Shown here: piece by piece, positions 19,712-26,905 of the stretch
Numbering within the stretch: the first letter of the stretch is position 1
Layout: every line of letters starts with the position of its first letter
Assembly: GCF_021556395.1 (NCBI RefSeq)
Contig: NZ_JAKGCS010000025.1
Coordinates: forward strand, 62,001 to 126,000
Reading direction: 5' to 3'
DNA length: 64,000 nucleotides
DNA from: Acuticoccus kalidii
GTDB lineage: Bacteria > Pseudomonadota > Alphaproteobacteria > Rhizobiales > Amorphaceae
The notes under the pieces: model-generated
The model's input: the letters and a program-made list of their open reading frames with translations, nothing else
Told to the model about the DNA's origin: nothing
Databases searched by the model: none
Translations under genes and position numbers: made by a program

Positions 19712-20469
19712 CCGCGATCGACCCGTCCTCGGCGGCGCTCGTCCGCCTCGGGGATGTCGGATCCACGAATGACGAAGCGATGGAGCGCCTCCGTGACGGA
19801 GGCGTTCCCGTCTGGGTTCTCGCCGTGCGGCAGTTGACGGGCCGGGGTCGGCGCGGCCGGCCCTGGGTCTCGGAGGCCGGCAATCTCTACGCCTCCTTCG
19901 CCTTCATCTCCGACCTTCCGACCGACGCGTTCGGCCTGCTGCCGCTCGCGGTCGCGGTCGCGGTCGCCGATGCGATCGACGCGGCGACGGGCCTCTCAAC
20001 GCGCGTCAAATGGCCGAACGACGTCCTCGTCGAAGGCGGCAAGGTCTGCGGCATCCTCGTCGAAACGCAGATCAGCGGCCCGCCGGAGCCGATGCGCCGC
20101 GTGGTGATCGGCATCGGCGTCAATGTCGGCCACGCGCCGGAGGGGACGACGAGCCAGATTCCTGTGACTTGTCTGTCGGAACATTGCCCGGAAATCGACG
20201 CCGAGACCGTCTTTTCGCACCTGAAACCGGCACTTGCCGACGTCATTGCGACATTGGATGCGCCGAATGGCATCGGGGCAATTCGCGATCGATGGCTTGC
20301 GCGCGCGGTCGGCTTGGGCGAACACGTCATCGTGCGCTTCGACCAGGATACGCGTGAAGGCCGATTCGACGGTCTCGATCCGACGGGCCGGTTGATTTTG
20401 GTCGACGGCGCGGGCGGCGTTTCCCTAATTACCGCCGGTGACGTTTTTGTCCGCTCGGAGCGTGTATGA
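19708..20469 (+). CDS. birA: Biotin--[acetyl-CoA-carboxylase] ligase
   Basis: This enzyme attaches biotin to the carrier lysine of biotin-dependent carboxylases. GRGRRGRPW (residues 45-53) is the biotinyl-AMP binding loop and KWPNDVL (101-107) the class signature. No N-terminal helix-turn-helix is present, so it is the monofunctional type and not a biotin-operon repressor. The start is uncertain: TTG at 19708 overlaps the nuoN stop by four bases, while ATG at 19660 is also in frame but would overlap nuoN by 52. The stop overlaps the rnj start (ATGA). Confidence 0.92.
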   Translation: MTAIDPSSAALVRLGDVGSTNDEAMERLRDGGVPVWVLAVRQLTGRGRRGRPWVSEAGNLYASFAFISDLPTDAFGLLPLAVAVAVADAIDAATGLSTRVKWPNDVLVEGGKVCGILVETQISGPPEPMRRVVIGIGVNVGHAPEGTTSQIPVTCLSEHCPEIDAETVFSHLKPALADVIATLDAPNGIGAIRDRWLARAVGLGEHVIVRFDQDTREGRFDGLDPTGRLILVDGAGGVSLITAGDVFVRSERV

Positions 20470-22142
20470 GCAATGCCGGTGATGAGCTCGTCTTCCTGCC
20501 GCTAGGCGGTGTGGGCGAGATCGGCATGAATTTGGCCCTTTACGGGTTCGGTCCGCCGCACAACAAAAAGTGGCTGATGGTCGATTGCGGCGTCACCTTC
20601 GCCGATGCGCGCGTGACGCCGGGTGTCGATCTGATCATGCCCGATATCGGCTTCATCGAGGAGGAGCGGCGCGACCTCGTCGGCCTCGTGCTGACCCACG
20701 CGCACGAGGACCATTATGGTGCCGTCCTCGACCTGTGGCCGCGCCTCGAATGTCCGGTCTATGCGACGCGCTTCACCGCGGGTCTCCTCCGCGCGAAGGC
20801 GATCGAGAACGGGCGGCAGATCTGGCCGGAGGTGACGGTCGTCGAGCAGGGCGATTCGATCGATCTCGACCCCTTCAAGGTCGATTTCATCCCCGTTTCC
20901 CACTCGATCCCGGAGCCCAACGCCCTCGCCATCACGACCCCGCACGGCGTGATCGTCCATTCCGGCGATTGGAAGATCGATCCGACGCCGGGCGTCGGCA
21001 TCCCGATCGATGTGGAGCGTCTGAAGCGCGTCGGCGAGAACGGCATCCTCGCCCTGATGAGCGATTCGACGAACGCGACGCGGCCCGGCCGCTCGCCGTC
21101 CGAACACGATGTCGCCGAGGGGCTGAAGGCGATGGTCGCCTCGGCCGAGAACCGTGTCGCGGTGACGGCATTTTCCTCCAATGTCGCGCGGATCCGGGCG
21201 ATCTGCGAGGCGGCCGCCGCGGCCGACAGGCACGTCGTCGTGATGGGCCGGTCGATGCGGCGGGTGATCGAGGTCGCCACCGAATGCGGCTTTCTCGACG
21301 GCCTGCCGCGCTTCCTCACGGAGGATGATTTCGGCCATCTCCCCCGGGACAAGGTGCTCGTCCTCTTGACCGGCAGTCAGGGTGAGGACAGGGCCGCCCT
21401 CGCACGCATCGCGAACGACGAGCATCCACGCGTGAACCTTGCGCCCGGTGACCGGGTGATCTTCTCCTCCCGCACCATTCCGGGCAACGAGAAGGCCGTG
21501 AACGCGATCATCAACGGCCTGTCGATGCAAGGCATCGAGGTGGTGACGGATGCCGATGGGCTCGTCCACACCTCGGGCCATCCCCGGCGGGACGAGATCG
21601 TCGAGATGTACAAGTGGCTGAAGCCGCGCGTGCTCGTTCCCGTCCATGGCGAGCCGATGCACCTGATGGCCCAGGCCCAGCTCGCCAAAGACGCCGGCGT
21701 GCCGGAGGTGGTCGTCACCGAGAACGGCAAGATGCTCCGCCTCTCGCCGCAACCGGCGGAAGTGGTCGACGAGGTGCCGGTCGACGTTTTGCTGCTCGAT
21801 GGCCGGCTTCTCCGCTCGCCTGAGGATTCCAATGTGCGCGAGCGCCGTTCGCTCGCCGTCGCCGGCGTCGTCAGTGCCGTCGTCACCCTCGACGAGCGGT
21901 TCGAGCTCGAGGACGATCCGCAGATCGTCCTCATCGGCATTCCCGCACGCGACGATGACGGCGAGACCTTCAGCGAGCAGCTCGTCGACGAGGTGGCGAG
22001 CGCGGTGGAGAGCATTCCGCGCCATCGTCGGCGCGATCGCGACGTGGTGGCGCAGGCCGCCCGCCGCGCGATCCGCTCCCATATGTCCCAGCGCTGGGGC
22101 AAGAAGCCGACGTGCCACGTCTTCGTGGTGACGCTCGCCTGA
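20466..22142 (+). CDS. rnj: Ribonuclease J
   Basis: A beta-CASP metallo-beta-lactamase-fold nuclease with 5'-3' exonuclease and endonuclease activity in mRNA decay and rRNA maturation. The zinc motif HAHEDH is at residues 78-83, with H78, H80, D82 and H83. SDSTNA, the beta-CASP segment TAFSSNVARIRAI and VLVPVHGEPMHL follow in order. The protein is 558 residues, normal for alphaproteobacterial RNase J. ATG at 20466 overlaps the birA TGA, so the pair is probably translationally coupled. Confidence 0.95.
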   Translation: MSNAGDELVFLPLGGVGEIGMNLALYGFGPPHNKKWLMVDCGVTFADARVTPGVDLIMPDIGFIEEERRDLVGLVLTHAHEDHYGAVLDLWPRLECPVYATRFTAGLLRAKAIENGRQIWPEVTVVEQGDSIDLDPFKVDFIPVSHSIPEPNALAITTPHGVIVHSGDWKIDPTPGVGIPIDVERLKRVGENGILALMSDSTNATRPGRSPSEHDVAEGLKAMVASAENRVAVTAFSSNVARIRAICEAAAAADRHVVVMGRSMRRVIEVATECGFLDGLPRFLTEDDFGHLPRDKVLVLLTGSQGEDRAALARIANDEHPRVNLAPGDRVIFSSRTIPGNEKAVNAIINGLSMQGIEVVTDADGLVHTSGHPRRDEIVEMYKWLKPRVLVPVHGEPMHLMAQAQLAKDAGVPEVVVTENGKMLRLSPQPAEVVDEVPVDVLLLDGRLLRSPEDSNVRERRSLAVAGVVSAVVTLDERFELEDDPQIVLIGIPARDDDGETFSEQLVDEVASAVESIPRHRRRDRDVVAQAARRAIRSHMSQRWGKKPTCHVFVVTLA

Positions 22143-22227
22143 GGAGCGGGGGGCGCGGCCTCTCGTTCACTCGTCTTCGCGCCGGATATGGTCCACAAAA
22201 GGCGCGGACGCGGGGAGGGAGAAAAAC

Positions 22228-22632
22228 ATGATCGGCCGTCTCAACCATGTGGCGATCGCGACGCCGAGTGTCGCGGCCGCCGCCGCGATCTACCGCGACG
22301 CCTTGGGCGCGGCCGTCTCTGCGCCGGTCGACCTGCCCGATCACGGGGTGACGGTGGTGTTCGTGACCCTCGACAACACCAAGATCGAACTCTTGGAGCC
22401 GTTGGGGGACGCCTCGCCCATCGCGCCCTTCTTGGAGCGCAACCCATCGGGCGGGCTTCACCATGTGTGCTATGAGGTGGAGGACATCCGCGCCGCGGCC
22501 GCCGCTTTGGCGAAGACCGGCGCCCGGATCCTCGGTGACGGCACGCCGAAGATCGGCGCGCATGGCAAACCGGTCCTGTTCATTCACCCCAAGGATATTG
22601 GCGGCGTTCTGACCGAGCTTGAAGAGGTCTGA
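22228..22632 (+). CDS. mce: Methylmalonyl-CoA epimerase
   Basis: This enzyme interconverts (R)- and (S)-methylmalonyl-CoA in propionate metabolism. It is a 134-residue VOC-superfamily protein starting MIGRLNHVAIATPSV, with metal-binding His7 and the second histidine in GGLHHVCYEVEDI. HPKDIGGVLTELEEV at the end carries the conserved C-terminal Glu. AGGGAG at about 22216-22221 serves the ATG. Its stop overlaps the start of the DUF1467 gene by one base. Confidence 0.93.
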   Translation: MIGRLNHVAIATPSVAAAAAIYRDALGAAVSAPVDLPDHGVTVVFVTLDNTKIELLEPLGDASPIAPFLERNPSGGLHHVCYEVEDIRAAAAALAKTGARILGDGTPKIGAHGKPVLFIHPKDIGGVLTELEEV

Positions 22633-22919
22633 TGCAAATCGGAAGTGCCATCGCGATCTACTTTGTTTTCTGGTGGGTCCTGTTCTTTGCCGTTCTGCCC
22701 TGGGGCAACCGCGATCCTGTGCCCGAACGCGAGCGGGTCGCGGGGACCGAGCGGGGCGCCCCCGCGCGCCCACGCCTGTGGTTCAAGGCGTTGATCACCT
22801 CGATCGCGGCCGCCGTGGCGCTCGTGATCCTGATCGCGCTGCTGAACAGCGGGCTGACGCTCGACGACATTCCGCTGCCGGGCCCGCCCGAAGGCGACGG
22901 CGTCCTCAAGGTGATCTGA
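22632..22919 (+). CDS. DUF1467 family membrane protein
   Basis: A 95-residue protein with two hydrophobic segments (AIAIYFVFWWVLFFAVLPWG and ALITSIAAAVALVILIALLN) joined by a charged loop (NRDPVPERERVAGTERG). This matches the alphaproteobacterial DUF1467 family, which often follows mce. Function is unknown. ATG overlaps the mce stop by one base. In many relatives proS follows; here the next gene is tyrS, separated by a regulated-looking leader. Confidence 0.88.
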   Translation: MQIGSAIAIYFVFWWVLFFAVLPWGNRDPVPERERVAGTERGAPARPRLWFKALITSIAAAVALVILIALLNSGLTLDDIPLPGPPEGDGVLKVI

Positions 22920-22947
22920 CGCGCCGCGCAGCCATGCGAATTCGCGC

Positions 22948-22974
22948 TTGCACGATGCGCGGGAAGCCTATACC
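22948..22974 (+). promoter_or_regulatory. Candidate promoter of the tyrS leader
   Basis: TTGCAC at 22948-22953 and TATACC at 22969-22974 form a -35/-10 pair with a 15-base spacer, short but in the local style (CTTG...CTATAC). Transcription would start around 22980-22984, at or within a few bases of the leader peptide ATG at 22984. No ribosome binding site fits between them. Confidence 0.4.
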
Positions 22975-22983
22975 TCCCCGCGC

Positions 22984-23034
22984 ATGATCACGACCGCGCC
23001 CATCGCCGCCCGCTACTATGCGACGTTTCCATAA
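22984..23034 (+). CDS. Tyrosine-rich leader peptide of tyrS (attenuator)
   Basis: A 16-codon frame, MITTAPIAARYYATFP, ends in TAA at 23032-23034. Adjacent TAC and TAT codons at 23014-23019 are the feature expected of a ribosome-stalling control codon pair for tyrosyl-tRNA. The frame overlaps arm 1 of the attenuator hairpin set, and the stop lies one base before arm 2. No Shine-Dalgarno is present, but the probable transcription start is at the ATG, so it may be leaderless. The call rests on this arrangement and not on homology. Confidence 0.6.
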   Translation: MITTAPIAARYYATFP

Positions 23035-23090
23035 GGAGCGGCGCGGTTCGATCATGTCTTGAAGCCAAAGCCGCCGTCGGGCGGCTTTTT
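23005..23090 (+). promoter_or_regulatory. Putative tyrosine transcription attenuator upstream of tyrS
   Basis: Three mutually exclusive helices can be drawn. 1:2 pairs 23005-23014 with 23037-23047 (10 pairs, one bulged C at 23042). 2:3, the antiterminator, pairs GCGGC at 23038-23042 with GCCGC at 23070-23074, plus GGTTC at 23045-23049 with GAAGCC at 23061-23066 (one bulge). 3:4, the terminator, pairs 23069-23075 with 23080-23086, followed by T. A ribosome stalled at the Tyr codons (23014-23019) would hide arm 1 and free arm 2 to form the antiterminator. A ribosome reaching the stop would cover arm 2 and allow termination. Confidence 0.65.
23069..23090 (+). terminator. Rho-independent terminator within the tyrS leader
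   Basis: A 7-base stem (AGCCGCC at 23069-23075, complement at 23080-23086), 4-base loop and a run of five T at 23086-23090. It lies about 150 bases after the DUF1467 stop and 42 bases before the tyrS start, so it serves the tyrS leader rather than the upstream operon. Confidence 0.85.
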
Positions 23091-23131
23091 CATGTTTGGG
23101 CCCTCCTGACGGCACGATCAGGAGCCCTACC

Positions 23132-24403
23132 GTGTCTCGACACAATCCGACCCTTGCCGAATTCGAGCCCCGCTCGGCGGCGCTGCGCACGCTGATCGCG
23201 CGCGGTCACGTCCATCAGGTCACCCATCTCAAGGGTCTCGACGAGGCCTTCGCGGGGGGCGCCGTGCCGGTCTATGCCGGGTTCGATGCGACGGCGGACA
23301 GCCTCCATGTCGGCCATCTTCTGCCGATCATGACGCTTCGCCGGCTACAGCAGGCCGGCCACAAACCGATCGTCCTCGTCGGCGGCGGTACGACGCGGGT
23401 CGGCGATCCGAGCTTTCGCGCCGACGCACGCCCGATGCTGAGCGACGCGGAGATCGCCCGCAACATTGCCGGGATTCGGACCGTGTTCGACAAGTTTCTG
23501 ACCTTCGGCGACGGGCCGAGCGACGCCATCCTCCTCGACAATGCCGTCTGGCTCGACGCGGTGCGCTGGGTCGAGATGCTGCGCGATATCGGCCGGCACT
23601 TTTCCGTCAACCGGATGCTGACCTTCGACAGCGTGAAGGAGCGGCTCGATCGGCAGGACAATCTGAGTTTCCTGGAGTTCAACTACATGATCCTCCAGGC
23701 CTACGACTTCCTGGAGCTGTTCCGCCGCACCGGCTGCCGCGTCCAGCTCGGCGGATCGGACCAGTGGGGCAATATCGTCAACGGGATCGAGCTCGTGCGC
23801 CGGGTCGAGGGGGCGGAGGTGTTCGGCCTCACCGCGCCGCTCCTCACCACGGCCTCGGGCGTCAAGATGGGCAAGACCGCGGCGGGCGCCGTGTGGCTGA
23901 ATGCCGACCGTCTCTCCGCCTATGACTACTGGCAGTTCTGGCGGAACGCCGACGATGGCGACGTCGTGCGGTTCCTCAACCTCTTCACCGACATGTCGGC
24001 CGAGGAGATCGCCGCCCATGCCGCGCGTTGCGCCGATGGCGGCACCGGGATCAACGCCGCGAAGGAGGCGCTTGCGACGGCGGTGACGGCACTCGCCCAC
24101 GGCGCCGCCGCTGCGGACGCGGCGCGGGAGACGGCGGTGCGGGCGTTCGCCCACGGCGAGGCCTCGGACGGGCTGCCGAGCGTCACGCTCACCGAAGTGG
24201 AGCGGGGGGCGGGGGCGACGCTGGTCGACCTCATGATCCGGGCGGGGCTCGCGGTGTCGAAGAGCGAGGCGCGCCGGGCGATCGCGGGGCGCGGGGTCCG
24301 TCTCGACGGCGAGATCACCGAGGACGCCGAGGCGCGGATAGGCGGCGAGGATGTGCCGGTGCGCCTCTCGCTCGGCCGCAAGCGGCACGCCGTCATTCGT
24401 TGA
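23132..24403 (+). CDS. tyrS: Tyrosyl-tRNA synthetase
   Basis: This enzyme charges tRNA-Tyr with tyrosine using ATP (class I synthetase). HVGH at residues 59-62 is the HIGH motif, and KMGKT at 245-249 corresponds to KMSKS. The C-terminal 70 residues form an S4-like RNA-binding domain (DLMIRAGLAVSKSEARRAI). The start is GTG at 23132, supported by AGGAG at 23120-23124; a TTG at 23096 is in frame but close to the terminator and without a binding site. The gene is preceded by a leader peptide and terminator that look like a tyrosine attenuator. It converges on the Cys-rich secreted protein gene. Confidence 0.97.
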   Translation: MSRHNPTLAEFEPRSAALRTLIARGHVHQVTHLKGLDEAFAGGAVPVYAGFDATADSLHVGHLLPIMTLRRLQQAGHKPIVLVGGGTTRVGDPSFRADARPMLSDAEIARNIAGIRTVFDKFLTFGDGPSDAILLDNAVWLDAVRWVEMLRDIGRHFSVNRMLTFDSVKERLDRQDNLSFLEFNYMILQAYDFLELFRRTGCRVQLGGSDQWGNIVNGIELVRRVEGAEVFGLTAPLLTTASGVKMGKTAAGAVWLNADRLSAYDYWQFWRNADDGDVVRFLNLFTDMSAEEIAAHAARCADGGTGINAAKEALATAVTALAHGAAAADAARETAVRAFAHGEASDGLPSVTLTEVERGAGATLVDLMIRAGLAVSKSEARRAIAGRGVRLDGEITEDAEARIGGEDVPVRLSLGRKRHAVIR

Positions 24404-24416
24404 GGCCGCCCTCGTT

Positions 24417-24450
24417 GGTCCCGGCGCGGCGATTGCGGCGTGCCGGGACC
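24417..24450. terminator. Hairpin between convergent tyrS and secreted protein gene
   Basis: A perfect 9-base stem (GGTCCCGGC at 24417-24425, complement at 24442-24450) lies 14 bases after the tyrS stop and 9 bases beyond the stop of the opposing gene. There is no T-run. A bidirectional terminator is likely from position. Confidence 0.5.
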
Positions 24451-24458
24451 GTCCGGCG

Positions 24459-24797
24459 TCAGCAGACGGGCGGCGCGTTATACCGATAGCAGCGGCGCAG
24501 GCACCGCATCGGCCGGTCCCGTTCCTCGCACCGCTCCACGCAGAGCTGGGCGACCGTCGAGCAGATATCGACGCCGAGCATCGGCTCGATCGGCTTCAGC
24601 TCGCACGTTTCACGATCGTGCCGGTGGAGCTTGCCGTTCTCGTCGAAAAACGGGTTCGAGTGGCAACCATGGATTTCGACGAGGCCGGTGGACGGGGCCG
24701 GGGAGGGGAACGGCACTCTCGCTCCATCGAAGGGCATCGCCGCGAGCGGCGCGATCGTGGCGATGAGTGCCAGACAGTTCAACACGAGACGAACCAT
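24459..24797 (-). CDS. Cys-rich secreted protein
   Basis: A 112-residue protein with an N-terminal signal peptide (MVRLVLNCLALIATIAPLAA). Eight Cys are in the mature part, in EIHGCHS, ETCELK, DICST, LCVERC, RCLRRC and PPVC. The spacing suggests a compact disulfide-bonded periplasmic or secreted domain, and HGCHSNPFFDENGKLHRHDR adds His and acidic residues. ATG at 24797 is chosen because the signal peptide begins there; an open extension to 24965 lacks coding character. I do not recognise a family. Confidence 0.65.
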   Translation of the reverse strand: MVRLVLNCLALIATIAPLAAMPFDGARVPFPSPAPSTGLVEIHGCHSNPFFDENGKLHRHDRETCELKPIEPMLGVDICSTVAQLCVERCEERDRPMRCLRRCYRYNAPPVC

Positions 24798-24862
24798 GAT
24801 GCCGCGATACAGCCCCTGTGGTCTCCCTGTAAAGCATTTGAGCGGCTGCATCGATCCGTCGC

Positions 24863-26785
24863 CTACTTGCTGAAACTTTCTTCGCGCTCGCGGATCGTGG
24901 GGCCTTTGCCCTCGATCGCGGCGGCGGCTTCCGCGGCGGCCTGGTCCTGGAGCTGCCGGTTCCACATCTCGGCATAGAGCCCGCCTTCGGCGATGAGGCT
25001 CGGATGCGTGCCCCGCTCGACGATCCGCCCCGCCTCGACGACGATGATCTGATCCGCCTTCACGACGGTCGACAGGCGGTGCGCGATCATCAGCGTGGTG
25101 CGCCCCTCGGCCACCTCGTCGAGCGCGGCCTGGATCTCCTCCTCGGTCTTGGTGTCGAGGGCGGACGTCGCCTCGTCGAGGATGAGGATCGGCGGCGCCT
25201 TCAAGATGGTGCGGGCGATCGCGACGCGTTGCTTTTCGCCGCCGGAGAGTTTGAGGCCCCGTTCGCCGACCTCGGTGTCGAAGCCGTGCGGCAGCATGGC
25301 GATGAAGTCGGAGATCTGGGCCATCTCGGCGGCGCGTACGATCTCCTCGCGGCTCGCGGAGGGGCGGCCATAGGCGATGTTGTAGGCGATCGTATCGTTG
25401 AAGAGGACGGTGTCCTGGGGAACGATGCCGATCTTCCGGCGCAGCGATTCCTGCGTGACGGAGCGGATATCCTGCCCGTCGATCGTGATGCGTCCGTCCA
25501 CCACGTCATAGAAGCGGAAGAGGAGGCGCGAGATCGTCGACTTGCCCGCGCCCGACGGGCCGACGATCGCAAGGGTCGTCCCGGCCGGCACCTCGAAGGA
25601 GATGCCGTGGAGGATCGGGCGTTCGGGGTCATAGTGGAACACGACATCGTCGAACCGCACGGTTCCTCGGGTGACGGCGAGGTCCGTCGCATCCGGCGTG
25701 TCCTTCACCTCCTGATCGATGCCGAGGACGCCGAACATCGCTTCGATATCGGCGAGCGCCTGTTTGATCTCGCGATAGACGAAGCCGATGAAGTTCAGCG
25801 GAATGGCGAGCTGCATCAGGAGCGTGTTGACGAGGACGAAGTCGCCGATGGTCTGCTCGCCGCGCATCACCGCATGGGCGGACATTGCCATGATGATGGT
25901 GAGACCGACCGTGAAGATGACCGTCTGGCCCATGTTGAGCCAGGCAAGCGAGGTCCAGGTGCGGATCGCCGCGTCCTCGTAGCGCTCCATCGAGCGGTCG
26001 AAGCGATCCGTCTCCATCCGTTCATTGTTGAAATATTTGACGGTTTCGAAGTTGAGGAGGCTGTCGATCGCCTTCGAGTTCGCGTCCGTGTCGGACTCGT
26101 TCATCTCCCGCCGGATGGTGATGCGCCATTGCGAGGCGCGCACCGTGAACCAGACATAGAGCACCACCACGACGACGATCACGCCGAGATAGGAGAAGGA
26201 GAATTGATAGGCGAGGACCACCGCCGTCAGCAAAAACTCCACGACCGTCGGCAGCGAATTGAGGATCGTGAAACGCACCAGCGTCTCGATCCCCTTGATC
26301 CCGCGCTCGATCACGCGGCTGAGGCCGCCGGTTCGCCGCTGGAGGTGGAAGCGCAGCGAAAGGCCGTGCAAGTGGATGAAGGTCTTGCGGGCGAGCTCGC
26401 GGACGGCGTGTTGGCCGACCCGGGCGAAGAGGGCGTCGCGAAGCTGATTGAACGCCATCAGCAAAATGCGGCCCATGCCGTAGGCGATGACGAGCATCAC
26501 CGGGACGACGAGAAAGGCCGGAAGGGCCCAGCCATCGGCCCGCTCGGCCGCCTCTTTCGCGGCGGGGCCGAACTCGTCGCGGGTGAGGGCGTCGGTCGCG
26601 AATTTGTAGAGATAGGGGACGAGGACGGTGATGATCTTGGCGAGGATCAACAGCGCCATCGCGATGCCGACGCGCGCCTTCAGATCCGGCCGGTCACTCG
26701 GCCACATATAGGGCCAGAGGCGACGGATCGCGCGCAGGGTCTCACCGCGATCGGCGGAGACGTTGGAGTGTTCGGAAATCGTCAT
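24863..26785 (-). CDS. Atm1-type ABC exporter (ABCB7/HMT1 family)
   Basis: A 640-residue half-transporter with six membrane helices in the first half and an ATPase domain in the second. The Walker A motif GPSGAGKST is near residue 410, LSGGEKQRVAIARTILK near 510, and Walker B ILILDEATSALD follows. The membrane part opens with LRAIRRLWPYMWPSDRPDLKA, like bacterial and mitochondrial Atm1. Relatives export glutathione-linked compounds connected with iron-sulfur supply or heavy-metal detoxification. It functions as a homodimer in the inner membrane. It is monocistronic as far as can be seen. Confidence 0.93.
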   Translation of the reverse strand: MTISEHSNVSADRGETLRAIRRLWPYMWPSDRPDLKARVGIAMALLILAKIITVLVPYLYKFATDALTRDEFGPAAKEAAERADGWALPAFLVVPVMLVIAYGMGRILLMAFNQLRDALFARVGQHAVRELARKTFIHLHGLSLRFHLQRRTGGLSRVIERGIKGIETLVRFTILNSLPTVVEFLLTAVVLAYQFSFSYLGVIVVVVVLYVWFTVRASQWRITIRREMNESDTDANSKAIDSLLNFETVKYFNNERMETDRFDRSMERYEDAAIRTWTSLAWLNMGQTVIFTVGLTIIMAMSAHAVMRGEQTIGDFVLVNTLLMQLAIPLNFIGFVYREIKQALADIEAMFGVLGIDQEVKDTPDATDLAVTRGTVRFDDVVFHYDPERPILHGISFEVPAGTTLAIVGPSGAGKSTISRLLFRFYDVVDGRITIDGQDIRSVTQESLRRKIGIVPQDTVLFNDTIAYNIAYGRPSASREEIVRAAEMAQISDFIAMLPHGFDTEVGERGLKLSGGEKQRVAIARTILKAPPILILDEATSALDTKTEEEIQAALDEVAEGRTTLMIAHRLSTVVKADQIIVVEAGRIVERGTHPSLIAEGGLYAEMWNRQLQDQAAAEAAAAIEGKGPTIREREESFSK

Positions 26786-26872
26786 GCCGTCCGCGCAAGA
26801 GAGGTGTCGGGCTCGACTTAGACCAATTCCATATCGGTCCGAAAGGGTCCGGCACGGGAAGGTGATCGGTGA

Positions 26873-26897
26873 CGCGCCGGCCGTCGGAGCCGGCGCG
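26873..26897 (-). terminator. Hairpin just past the RND efflux gene
   Basis: A 9-base stem (CGCGCCGGC at 26873-26881, complement at 26889-26897) starts 8 bases after the minus-strand stop at 26906. There is no T-run on the minus strand. It is a probable end of the padR-adaptor-RND operon. Confidence 0.45.
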
Positions 26898-26905
26898 CCA
26901 TCAAA

